From NCBI GenBank assembly GCA_050256015.1, contig JBFWIL010000078.1:1-10656 (forward strand): a stretch of 10,656 bases of DNA. Reading direction: 5' to 3'. How positions within the stretch are numbered: position 1 is the stretch's first letter; each line of letters starts with the position of its first letter. The stretch comes from JBFWIL01 sp050256015. GTDB lineage: Bacteria; Bacteroidota; Bacteroidia; Bacteroidales; Prolixibacteraceae. This document shows positions 1 to 7,109 of the stretch, one piece after another. A program made the translations under genes and the position numbers. The notes below the pieces were generated by a model that was not told the origin of the DNA, searched no databases, and saw nothing but the letters and a program-made list of their open reading frames with translations.

Positions 1-689
1 GTGAAATGTCACGTCCGGGAAATAAGCAGCATTTGGAAGCCGGAGGCGGATTGCAGGTGGAATATCATGCCGGAAAGCGCTGGAGCATCCATAGCGGATT
101 GTTGTACAGCCGTCTGGGACAGAGTTCCGGCTCGGCGGGGAATAACCGGACACTGGCCAGCGATCAGCCGGCGGTAAGTTATTTCAACAATAAGGTTTAC
201 CTGGAATCTCCGGGGAGGCTGTCAATGAATGCATCGGCCGGGGTCATTGAAATGAACCGGTTGCCGGATAATGCGCCGGTTTTTAGCCCTATGGAATCGG
301 GTTCCGGCAGCAGTTTGCTGGTTGCCGGAGATTCTTTCGACCAGCGTTTTGAGTATCTGGAAATTCCTCTGCTGGTTGGCTTCAGACTGACCGACCGGCA
401 CTGGAATGTGCATTTTCTGGGGGGCTTCAGTGCCAATTTCCTGCTCGGCAACCAGGTTTACCTGAACAACGGGAACGGGAGTACTTTGGTGGGCAAAACA
501 CGGGATATGGCTGTTCTGAACTATGCGGCCATTCTGGGAATGGGCATGAAATACCGGCTGAGCCGCCGGATCTGTTTTCAGCTGGAACCCCGACTGAAGT
601 ATTACCTGGAATCGCTGAGTAATAATCCGGATGTAAGCTTTAAACCGTATTCGGTCGGAATTCACACCGGCATAAGTTATAGGTTTTGA
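1..689 (+). CDS. Outer-membrane beta-barrel protein, C-terminal part (5' end outside window)
   Basis: The reading frame is open from the first bases of the window to the TGA at 687-689. The ATG at 6 is probably internal, because the protein begins without a signal peptide and already in barrel-like sequence. About 228 residues are visible. They show alternating polar and hydrophobic stretches typical of membrane beta-strands, with Gly and aromatic residues at strand ends. Examples are the segment around FEYLEIPLLVGFRL, a pattern I associate with Bacteroidota porin-family or 'outer membrane beta-barrel' domains, and the following HFLGGFSANFLLG. The chain ends in ISYRF, and a terminal Phe is the usual signal for outer-membrane insertion by the BAM complex. 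Long polar loops rich in Ser, Gly and Asn separate the strands. Ligand and role are unknown. In many Bacteroidota such barrels sit beside sigma and anti-sigma genes, but the upstream neighbour is not in view. The class call is fairly sure; no specific function is claimed. Confidence 0.72.
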   Translation, partial: EMSRPGNKQHLEAGGGLQVEYHAGKRWSIHSGLLYSRLGQSSGSAGNNRTLASDQPAVSYFNNKVYLESPGRLSMNASAGVIEMNRLPDNAPVFSPMESGSGSSLLVAGDSFDQRFEYLEIPLLVGFRLTDRHWNVHFLGGFSANFLLGNQVYLNNGNGSTLVGKTRDMAVLNYAAILGMGMKYRLSRRICFQLEPRLKYYLESLSNNPDVSFKPYSVGIHTGISYRF

Positions 690-733
690 CTATTGTGTGA
701 TGCCGGATGGATTCAAAATTCCCCGTTTGAAGG

Positions 734-764
734 ATTGTAGCCCTCGTAAAAATCATTAATTTTA
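734..764 (+). promoter_or_regulatory. Possible Bacteroidota promoter for the transglycosylase-uvrA-kinase operon
   Basis: A TTG at 735-737 is followed after 19 bases by TAATTTTA at 757-764. This matches the Bacteroidota pattern of a -33 TTTG-like element and a -7 TAnnTTTG element 19-21 bases apart, except that the last G is A and the upstream T of TTTG is A. The start of transcription would fall near 770, about 15 bases before the ATG at 785. It is the only well-spaced match I found in the 690-784 gap. Such short matches occur by chance in AT-rich sequence, so this is a suggestion. Confidence 0.35.
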
Positions 765-771
765 CGAGGGC
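740..771. repeat. Perfect 12-bp inverted repeat in the gap before the transglycosylase gene
   Basis: GCCCTCGTAAAA at 740-751 is exactly complementary to TTTTACGAGGGC at 760-771, with an 8-base loop. It lies 50 bases after the stop of the barrel gene and 13 bases before the next ATG. Neither strand has a T-run directly after the stem, so it is not a standard intrinsic terminator, although it could still end transcription of the upstream gene. It covers the spacer and -7 region of the possible promoter at 734-764, so an operator reading is also open. Confidence 0.7.
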
Positions 772-784
772 AAAAATTGGGATT

Positions 785-1729
785 ATGAGCAGGATATTGA
801 GACGTATGGGATTAAGCGCATTGTTTGCGGGGCTTCTTTTTGCCGGCTTTCATTTTTTTGAGGCTGCCGGTCTCCCGGCAGAGGAAGAAAAGGAAGACCG
901 GAAGGGAAAAAGAATGTATGAAGCACTACCGGTTCCTGCACAACTTTCCTTTGCTGGAGAGCCGGTGCCGTTGGATTATATGGATGTTTACGAGAGTCTG
1001 GACCGTGAATTGATGGTGAACAGCTATTTTCATTCCCAGACCCTGCGCCTTTTAAAATTGGCTCCCCGTTATTTTTCCGTGATAGAGCCTTTGCTGAAAG
1101 CAGATACTATTCCTATGGATTTTAAGTACCTGGCTGTGGCCGAGAGTGGATTCAATCTCCGTGCCCTTTCTCCGGCCGGAGCGGCGGGGATCTGGCAATT
1201 TTTGCGCGGTACTGCCCAGGACTACGGACTTGAGGTTAATTCGGAAGTGGATGAACGGTATCATATGGAAAAGGCTACCCGTGCCGCCTGCCGTTATTTG
1301 AAGGATTCCTATCGGAAATACGGAAACTGGACCCTGGTTGCTGCCTCTTACAATGCAGGGCGTAATTTTATGGACCGGCAGATCGAGCGGCAGCAGCAGG
1401 TAGATTATTATGACCTATACTTAGGTGAGGAAACCGGGCGTTATCTGTTCCGGATCCTTGCTCTGAAACTGATCCTGGAAGATCCGGAAGCATACGGCTT
1501 CCGGGTTACGGAAAAGGAAACCTACCCGGCATGGCAAACCGTCGCCCTGAGAATCAGTGGTCCGGTACCCGACTTTGCGGCTTTTGCCCGGGAGCATGGT
1601 ACAAATTATAAAATACTGAAAATGCTCAATCCCTGGCTCAGGAAAAATTTCCTGAGCAATTCCGGCAGGAAAACTTATGTGCTTCAACTGCCGGGTCCGG
1701 ATGGCCGGAAGTTCAACGAATTTCATTAA
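785..1729 (+). CDS. Lytic murein transglycosylase, MltD/Slt family catalytic domain
   Basis: This enzyme should cleave the MurNAc-GlcNAc bond of peptidoglycan and leave a 1,6-anhydromuramyl end. Residues 1-28 form an export signal: basic MSRILRRM, then a hydrophobic run ending near AAG. There is no lipobox Cys, so it is probably soluble in the periplasm or membrane-tethered rather than a lipoprotein. The goose-lysozyme-type (SLT) domain spans about residues 95-235. The expected catalytic Glu is E120 in AVAESGF, followed by the substrate-groove motif GAAGIWQF (132-139) and the AASYNAGRN motif (186-194). The last 60 residues, ending near KTYVLQLP (296-303), resemble the linker that precedes LysM repeats in MltD, but no LysM follows. 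At 314 residues it is shorter than MltD (about 450). It is the first gene of a likely operon with uvrA, which starts 3 bases after its stop. The start at 785 is the one that gives a full signal peptide. Family assignment is confident; the exact subfamily is not. Confidence 0.9.
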   Translation: MSRILRRMGLSALFAGLLFAGFHFFEAAGLPAEEEKEDRKGKRMYEALPVPAQLSFAGEPVPLDYMDVYESLDRELMVNSYFHSQTLRLLKLAPRYFSVIEPLLKADTIPMDFKYLAVAESGFNLRALSPAGAAGIWQFLRGTAQDYGLEVNSEVDERYHMEKATRAACRYLKDSYRKYGNWTLVAASYNAGRNFMDRQIERQQQVDYYDLYLGEETGRYLFRILALKLILEDPEAYGFRVTEKETYPAWQTVALRISGPVPDFAAFAREHGTNYKILKMLNPWLRKNFLSNSGRKTYVLQLPGPDGRKFNEFH

Positions 1730-1732
1730 GCG

Positions 1733-4597
1733 ATGCAGCAGACATATACAGCTCCCTTGGAGGAGCAGACAGCGAAGCAGGAAGAACGGATTGTGGTGGA
1801 AGGAGCCCGTGTACATAATCTGCGAAATATCAGTGTGGAAATACCCAGAAATAAGCTTGCCGTGATTACAGGTCTCAGCGGCAGCGGAAAGTCTTCCCTG
1901 GCTTTCGATACTATCTATGCAGAAGGACAGCGGCGTTATATTGAAACCTTTTCGGCATATGCCCGTTCTTTTCTGGGAAATATGGAACGGCCTGAGGTGG
2001 ACCAGATTACGGGATTGAGTCCTGTGATTTCCATTGAACAGAGAACCACAAACAAAAATCCCCGGTCTACGGTAGGTACCGTAACCGAAATATATGATTT
2101 TTTGAGGCTACTCTATGCCCGTGCTTCAGAGGCCTTTTCCTGGAAGACAGGGGAAAAAATGGTCAAATATACAGATGACCAGATTCTGCAACTCATCTTT
2201 GACCATTCGGCGGGGAGGCGGATCCTTATTCTTGCTCCCCTGGTGCGTGGACGCAAGGGACATTACCGGGAACTGTTTGAGCAGACCCGGAAGAAAGGTT
2301 TTCTCTATGCCCGGATTGACGGCAAAGTGGAGGAATTGAAACCGAATATGCGGGTTGACCGGTATAAGAATCATTTTATAGAGCTGGTCATTGACCGGCT
2401 CAGGGTGGAGAAAGACAGCCGCCGCAGACTGAAGGAATCGCTGCTTATGGCCATGAAACAGGGACACGGCGTTGCTTTGATAATGGATGCCGATACCGGC
2501 GATCTGAATTATTACAGCCGCCAGCTGATGTGTCCTTCCACCGGCTTGTCTTACAATGAACCGGCTCCTCACAGCTTTTCCTTCAATTCTCCCCAGGGGG
2601 CTTGTCCGCAATGCAACGGACTGGGTGTGGTGGCCGAGGTGGATCTGGAAAAGGTGATTCCAGATCCGGAAAAATCGATTGGGCAAGGTGGAATTGTGCC
2701 GTTGGGACCGAAAAAAAACACATTGATATTTTGGCAGATTGAGGCTTTGGGCGAGCAATACGGATTTAATCTGAAAACTCCGGTAAAAGCCATAGCTGCC
2801 GAAGGATTACATGCTGTGCTATACGGAACCCGTGAGCGGATCAGCCTGAAAAATTCTCCTTTGGGCGGTTCGGTGAGTTACCTGATGAGTTACGAGGGGG
2901 TCATTAAGTATGTGGACAGTCAGCGTGATGAGAATTTCTCCAAAACAGTCCGTAAATGGGCCAATCAGTTTGTCCGGGAAAAAGTTTGTCCGGAATGCGG
3001 GGGACTGCGGTTGAAAAAAGAGTCTCTTTTTTTCCGGATAGACGGGAAAAACATTTCAGAACTGGCCCGTATGGACCTCCGGGAGCTGGATCAGTGGTTT
3101 GACGGGCTTGAAGAAAGGATCAGTGACCGGCAACGAAAAATAGGGGCTGAGGTGATTAAGGAGATTCGCAGCAGGATCCGTTTTCTGCTGGACGTGGGAG
3201 TGGAATACCTTTCGCTCGACCGGGCTTCGGCTTCGCTTTCCGGAGGGGAAGCGCAGCGCATCAGGCTGGCTACACAGATTGGTTCGCAACTGGTTAACGT
3301 GCTTTATATCCTGGATGAGCCAAGCATTGGCTTGCATCACCGGGACAATCTGCGTCTGATTCGTTCCCTGCAGCATTTGCGTGATACCGGAAACTCTGTA
3401 CTGGTGGTGGAACACGACCGGGATATGATGCTGGCAGCCGATTACCTGGTGGATATGGGGCCTTTTGCCGGGAGGCACGGGGGAGAGGTCGTGGCGGCAG
3501 GAAAACCGGAGGAGGTTATGCAAACGGAGACGCTTACAGCCCGTTATTTACGGGGTGAACTGAAAATATCCGTTCCGGAGAAACGACGTAAGGGAAACGG
3601 TAAAATTCTAACACTTTGCGGTTGCCGCGGACATAATCTGAAGCAGGTTGACGTAGCTTTTCCCCTTGGAAAACTGATCTGTGTTACCGGTGTTTCCGGA
3701 AGCGGAAAGTCAAGCCTTGTGAACGGAACCTTGCAGCCGTTACTGAGTCAGCATTTTTACAAGTCTTTGCAGGATCCGCTGCCCTATGAAAGTATTGCGG
3801 GACTGGAACATGTGGATAAGGTGGTGCAGGTTGACCAGTCGCCTCTGGGCCGGACTCCCCGTTCCAATCCGGTGACTTATACCGGGGTCTTTTCCGATAT
3901 CCGTTCCCTGTTTGCCTGTTTGCCCGAGGCCAGGATCCGGGGGTATAAGCCCGGCCGCTTTTCTTTTAATGTGAAAGGCGGACGCTGTGAAGCATGTCAG
4001 GGAGCCGGCATGAAACTGATTGAGATGAATTTCCTGCCCGATGTGTATGTCCACTGCGACAGCTGTCAGGGGAAACGTTATAACAGGGAAACCCTGGAAG
4101 TTCGTTATAAAGGCAAGTCAATCAGTGATGTGCTGGATATGACCATAAATATGGGGGTGGAATTTTTTGAGCCCGTTCCTTCGATTGCCCGTAAGCTGAA
4201 GACGCTGCAGGAGGTCGGCCTGGGGTACATTACCCTGGGGCAGTCGTCCACTACGCTTTCGGGCGGGGAATCGCAGCGGGTGAAGCTGGCTGCGGAGCTG
4301 GCCCGGCGGGATACCGGCAAAACTCTTTATATTCTTGACGAACCCACTACGGGACTGCATTTTGAAGATATCAGGGTACTGCTCGGGGTGCTTAACAAAC
4401 TCGTTAACCGGGGTAATACGGTGATTGTTATTGAACACAACATGGATGTTATCAAAGTGGCCGACCATATTATCGATCTGGGTCCCGACGGGGGAAAAGA
4501 AGGCGGACAGGTACTCTGTGCCGGCACTCCGGAAGAAATTGTTTCTTGCAGGAAGTCCTATACCGCAGGATATTTGCAGAAAGAATTATCTTTATAG
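1733..4597 (+). CDS. uvrA: UvrA, excinuclease ABC subunit A (DNA damage recognition ATPase)
   Basis: UvrA dimers find bulky DNA lesions and load UvrB, which then recruits UvrC for incision. The protein has 954 residues, close to the 940 of E. coli. It has two ABC ATPase halves. Half I has Walker A GLSGSGKSS (47-55), signature LSGGE (502-506), Walker B YILDEP (525-530) and switch His H561. Half II has Walker A GVSGSGKSS (653-661), signature LSGGE (842-846), Walker B YILDEP (866-871) and H902. Residues about 130-250 fit the UvrB-binding domain, which marks it as a true UvrA1 rather than a UvrA2 paralogue. The C-terminal zinc module is intact: C752, C755, C775, C778. The first module reads C267-x2-T270 then C291-x2-C294, so one Cys is replaced by Thr. 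Another CxxC is at C419 and C422. The ATG at 1733 follows the transglycosylase stop by only 3 bases, which suggests co-transcription and perhaps translational coupling. No strong ribosome-binding site is seen, as is usual in this phylum. Confidence 0.98.
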   Translation: MQQTYTAPLEEQTAKQEERIVVEGARVHNLRNISVEIPRNKLAVITGLSGSGKSSLAFDTIYAEGQRRYIETFSAYARSFLGNMERPEVDQITGLSPVISIEQRTTNKNPRSTVGTVTEIYDFLRLLYARASEAFSWKTGEKMVKYTDDQILQLIFDHSAGRRILILAPLVRGRKGHYRELFEQTRKKGFLYARIDGKVEELKPNMRVDRYKNHFIELVIDRLRVEKDSRRRLKESLLMAMKQGHGVALIMDADTGDLNYYSRQLMCPSTGLSYNEPAPHSFSFNSPQGACPQCNGLGVVAEVDLEKVIPDPEKSIGQGGIVPLGPKKNTLIFWQIEALGEQYGFNLKTPVKAIAAEGLHAVLYGTRERISLKNSPLGGSVSYLMSYEGVIKYVDSQRDENFSKTVRKWANQFVREKVCPECGGLRLKKESLFFRIDGKNISELARMDLRELDQWFDGLEERISDRQRKIGAEVIKEIRSRIRFLLDVGVEYLSLDRASASLSGGEAQRIRLATQIGSQLVNVLYILDEPSIGLHHRDNLRLIRSLQHLRDTGNSVLVVEHDRDMMLAADYLVDMGPFAGRHGGEVVAAGKPEEVMQTETLTARYLRGELKISVPEKRRKGNGKILTLCGCRGHNLKQVDVAFPLGKLICVTGVSGSGKSSLVNGTLQPLLSQHFYKSLQDPLPYESIAGLEHVDKVVQVDQSPLGRTPRSNPVTYTGVFSDIRSLFACLPEARIRGYKPGRFSFNVKGGRCEACQGAGMKLIEMNFLPDVYVHCDSCQGKRYNRETLEVRYKGKSISDVLDMTINMGVEFFEPVPSIARKLKTLQEVGLGYITLGQSSTTLSGGESQRVKLAAELARRDTGKTLYILDEPTTGLHFEDIRVLLGVLNKLVNRGNTVIVIEHNMDVIKVADHIIDLGPDGGKEGGQVLCAGTPEEIVSCRKSYTAGYLQKELSL

Positions 4598-4620
4598 TCA
4601 TTAGCCATAGATGAAAAGCA

Positions 4621-6282
4621 ATGGAAACAGTCGACATTTACTGCGAGAATACCGGGGTAAAAAAAGCTTATCCTCTGGGCACAAGCCTGGAAGAAATCAA
4701 GGATGATCTGCAGATTAAGCTGAAATATCCTGTTTTGGGCGCCCTGGTCAATAATAAAGTCAAGGAATTGTCTTTTGCGGTGGTCAAGTCAAAATGGGTC
4801 CGTTTTATTGATTATTCGCATATTGACGGACGCCGTCTTTATATCCGCTCGCTTTTGTTTTTACTATACGTGGCTGTGCGCGAAACGTTTCCCCAGGTGA
4901 AGCTGAAGGTACTTAACGGGATCAGTCAGGGGTATTATTGTGAACTTACCGGACTGAAACGGGAAATCACCCTTTCTGATATTTTTGAACTGAAAAATGA
5001 GATGCAGGCCTGGGTTTCGCGAAATCTTCCTTTCTGTAAGAAGGGGCTTCCTTCGCAGGAAGCAGTTGAGGTTCTGAATCGGCAGGGACTTGAAGAAAAG
5101 GCCCGCCTGTTCGGACAGCAGGGACTTTTGTTCTCCTATCTCTATTTCTTGGACGGTTACGCCAATTATTTTTACGGTCATCATTTGCCTTCTACAGGAT
5201 ACCTGGTGAATTTTGATCTGGTCGGCTATTTTGACGGTCTCCTGCTTCGGATTCCGAAAGCGGATAATTTTAACGAGCTCAACGAGGTGGAGAACCAGGA
5301 AAAGCTGTTTGGCATTTTCCGGGAGCATAAAAAACGCGCCGAACTGATGCAGATCCCTAACCTGGGGCAGTTAAACGAATTCATTGCCGAAGGACGGGGC
5401 GGGGATATTATTAAGATATCGGAAGCCCTGCACGAAAAGAAAATTGCGGAGATTGCCAATATGGTCGATAGCCGCAAGGAAGTGAAACTCATCCTGGTGG
5501 CCGGTCCGTCTTCTTCAGGAAAGACCACCTTCAGCAAACGGCTGGCCGTTCAGCTGGCGGTGAACGGCATTGTTCCGCATATGATTTCCCTCGACGATTA
5601 TTTTGTTCCCCGCGAGCAAACCCCTCTGGATGGACAGGGAAATTATGATTTTGAAGCCCTGGCGGCCATAGACATTGCTTTTTTTAACCGGCAGCTGATT
5701 CAGCTTTTTGAAGGGGAAGAGGTTGATTTGCCCCGGTTCAATTTTCACCTGGGACACAGGGAGCTTTCCGGTAGTAAATTGCAGTTGGGTAGCGGCCATG
5801 TATTGATAGTGGAGGGCATTCACGGGATGAATCCCGGCCTGATTCCCAGTCTGGATCCGAGCATGAGTTTTAAGATTTTCCTTTCTGCCCTAACCCAGAT
5901 TTCCATTGACGATCACAATCATATCTCCACGAATGACAACCGTTTGATCCGTAGAATTATACGCGACAGTAGATACCGGGGATATACGGCAGCCGATACC
6001 ATCCGGCGCTGGCCAAGTGTACGCAGCGGAGAGGAACGGAATATTTTTCCTTACCAGGAGAATGCCGATGTCATGTTTAACTCAGCCCTGATCTATGAAC
6101 TGGCTGTGCTGAAAAAATATGCCGAACCGTTATTAAAATCCGTTCCCGAGTCTCTGGAAGAATACAGCGAAACAACCCGTTTGCTGAAGTTCCTGGGACA
6201 TTTTCAACATCTGGATGACTTTGAGATTCCGCCTACTTCCCTGATCCGGGAGTTTCTCGGGGGGAGCAGTTTTCAATACTGA
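4621..6282 (+). CDS. Nucleoside kinase: uridine-kinase-like domain fused to ThrRS-like TGS and SAD domains
   Basis: The C-terminal half (about 285-490) is a P-loop kinase of the uridine kinase/phosphoribulokinase family. It has Walker A GPSSSGKT (295-302), acidic SLDDYF (323-328) where the family binds magnesium and substrate, and the EGIHG motif (398-402). It would phosphorylate a nucleoside or similar molecule in the cytosol, but the substrate cannot be read from the sequence. The N-terminal 210 residues look like the start of threonyl-tRNA synthetase. Residues 1-65 resemble a TGS ubiquitin-like domain (GTSLEEI, VNNKV). About 75-210 resemble the second additional (editing) domain, with YCEL at 106-109 and GHHLP at 186-190 in register. 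The editing histidines of ThrRS appear replaced here by F80 and V84. Proteins of this layout and length (about 550 residues) are common in Bacteroidota and are usually named only 'nucleoside kinase'. It starts 23 bases after uvrA and probably shares its transcript. Confidence 0.85.
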   Translation: METVDIYCENTGVKKAYPLGTSLEEIKDDLQIKLKYPVLGALVNNKVKELSFAVVKSKWVRFIDYSHIDGRRLYIRSLLFLLYVAVRETFPQVKLKVLNGISQGYYCELTGLKREITLSDIFELKNEMQAWVSRNLPFCKKGLPSQEAVEVLNRQGLEEKARLFGQQGLLFSYLYFLDGYANYFYGHHLPSTGYLVNFDLVGYFDGLLLRIPKADNFNELNEVENQEKLFGIFREHKKRAELMQIPNLGQLNEFIAEGRGGDIIKISEALHEKKIAEIANMVDSRKEVKLILVAGPSSSGKTTFSKRLAVQLAVNGIVPHMISLDDYFVPREQTPLDGQGNYDFEALAAIDIAFFNRQLIQLFEGEEVDLPRFNFHLGHRELSGSKLQLGSGHVLIVEGIHGMNPGLIPSLDPSMSFKIFLSALTQISIDDHNHISTNDNRLIRRIIRDSRYRGYTAADTIRRWPSVRSGEERNIFPYQENADVMFNSALIYELAVLKKYAEPLLKSVPESLEEYSETTRLLKFLGHFQHLDDFEIPPTSLIREFLGGSSFQY

Positions 6283-6415
6283 CCGGTCTTACAGTTTAAC
6301 GGTTCGTTGATTTTTTGTTTTTTATCTGAAGCTTCTGCTTTGTTTTTTTATTTTTATCCGGTCTTTTTCCAAATAAAATTACTTCTTCCGCTATCTTCAA
6401 ACATTTTCGAAGACA
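6283..6415. other. T-rich gene-free stretch between the kinase and sodB leader
   Basis: No coding signal is visible on either strand. The part at 6311-6356 is strongly T-rich on the + strand, with runs such as TTTTTTG and GTTTTTTTATTTTTA. Together with a weak AACG/CGTT stem near 6299-6309 it may serve as the end of the kinase transcript, but no convincing terminator hairpin is present. The sodB promoter must lie here or in the following hairpin region. I found no TTTG/TAnnTTTG pair with correct spacing. Confidence 0.5.
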
Positions 6416-6464
6416 TGCTGTTTAAAAAGGTAAAGCCACAGTTAAGAATAACCTTTAAACAGCA
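6416..6464 (+). promoter_or_regulatory. Long imperfect inverted repeat in the sodB leader
   Basis: TGCTGTTTAAAAAGGT (6416-6431) pairs with ACCTTTAAACAGCA (6451-6464). That gives 14 base pairs with a two-A bulge at 6427-6428 and a 19-base loop. The right arm ends 5 bases before the sodB ATG at 6470. In RNA it would cover the region where the ribosome must land; in DNA it is a dyad large enough for a dimeric regulator. There is no T-run after it, so it is not a terminator. The structure is directly visible; the regulatory role is inferred from its position. Confidence 0.6.
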
Positions 6465-6469
6465 AGCTT

Positions 6470-7045
6470 ATGTCTTTTGAATTACCGGCCTTACCTTATG
6501 CCAAAAATGCACTGGAACCTTATATCAGTGAGCGTACCCTGAATTTCCATTACGGAAAGCATCATCAGGCCTATGTCAGTAAGCTGAACATACTGATTCA
6601 GGGCACGGAATTTGAAATGGCCGATCTGGAAACCGTTATCAGAAAAGCCGAAGGGGGAATTTTTAATAACGGGGCCCAGGTCTGGAATCACAGCTTTTAT
6701 TTTGAACAATTTTCGTCCGCTCCGGTCACGGAACCTTCCGGCCCGTTGAAAACGGCTGTTGAAAAGACTTATGGTTCTTTCTTTGCTTTTCAGGAGGCTT
6801 TTTCCGCTGCCGCTGCCACCCTTTTTGGTTCAGGCTGGGCCTGGCTGGTCAGGGACGAGGCCGGAGAGCTCCGTATTATTCAGTCCGGTAATGCGGGCAA
6901 TCCGTTGCGCGACGGATTTAAGCCGCTGATGACCTGTGATGTTTGGGAGCATGCCTATTATCTCGACAAGCAGAATGCCCGGCCGGAGTATATTGCCGAT
7001 TTTTGGAAGGTGCTGGATTGGGAAGTGATTGAAAAGCGCTTTTAA
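6470..7045 (+). CDS. sodB: Superoxide dismutase, iron type (SodB family)
   Basis: This enzyme converts superoxide to oxygen and hydrogen peroxide in the cytoplasm; there is no signal peptide. Its 191 residues match the normal length and it aligns end to end with E. coli SodB as I recall it. The four metal ligands are H27 (in FHYGKHH), H74 (QVWNH), D157 and H161 (DVWEHAYY). Gln70 just before the second ligand and Ala142 in NAGNP are iron-type markers; manganese enzymes carry Gly and Gln there. The cambialistic Porphyromonas gingivalis enzyme also has Gln70 and Ala142 but has Gly155, whereas this one has Thr155, as iron-specific enzymes do. Iron preference is therefore the better guess, with the Bacteroidales habit of using either metal as the alternative. 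It seems to be transcribed alone: a 187-base gap precedes it and a terminator follows at 7110-7142. The leader hairpin at 6416-6464 hints at regulation. Confidence 0.97.
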   Translation: MSFELPALPYAKNALEPYISERTLNFHYGKHHQAYVSKLNILIQGTEFEMADLETVIRKAEGGIFNNGAQVWNHSFYFEQFSSAPVTEPSGPLKTAVEKTYGSFFAFQEAFSAAAATLFGSGWAWLVRDEAGELRIIQSGNAGNPLRDGFKPLMTCDVWEHAYYLDKQNARPEYIADFWKVLDWEVIEKRF

Positions 7046-7064
7046 TTGTTTTTTCGATATTAAA

Positions 7065-7107
7065 GGCAAAACCCGGACAATACTTTGTTTTGCCCGGTCA
7101 GGGCAAA
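7065..7107. repeat. Overlapping, mutually exclusive hairpin arms after sodB
   Basis: GGCAAAAC at 7065-7072 is complementary to GTTTTGCC at 7087-7094. The same middle segment, TTTGCCC at 7089-7095, is also complementary to GGGCAAA at 7101-7107 with a 5-base loop. Only one pairing can form at a time. It lies in the 136-base gap between the convergent sodB and xylE, next to the terminator, and may simply help to stop transcripts or protect 3' ends. Confidence 0.55.
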
Positions 7108-7109
7108 CG

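Noticed and set aside
6..8. ATG at 6 as the true start of the barrel protein
   Set aside because: No signal peptide follows and the barrel-like sequence begins at once, so the real start is most likely upstream of the window.
2126..2758. Open frame of 210 codons on the - strand inside uvrA
   Set aside because: It is antisense to a fully conserved part of UvrA, has a His- and Gln-rich nonsense composition, and matches no recognisable family.
7032..7043. Perfect palindrome AAAAGCGCTTTT at the end of sodB followed by T-runs
   Set aside because: It has no room for a loop and a weak A/T stem, so it would not form a terminator hairpin; the clear terminator is at 7110-7142. Its bases are explained by the final sodB codons and stop.
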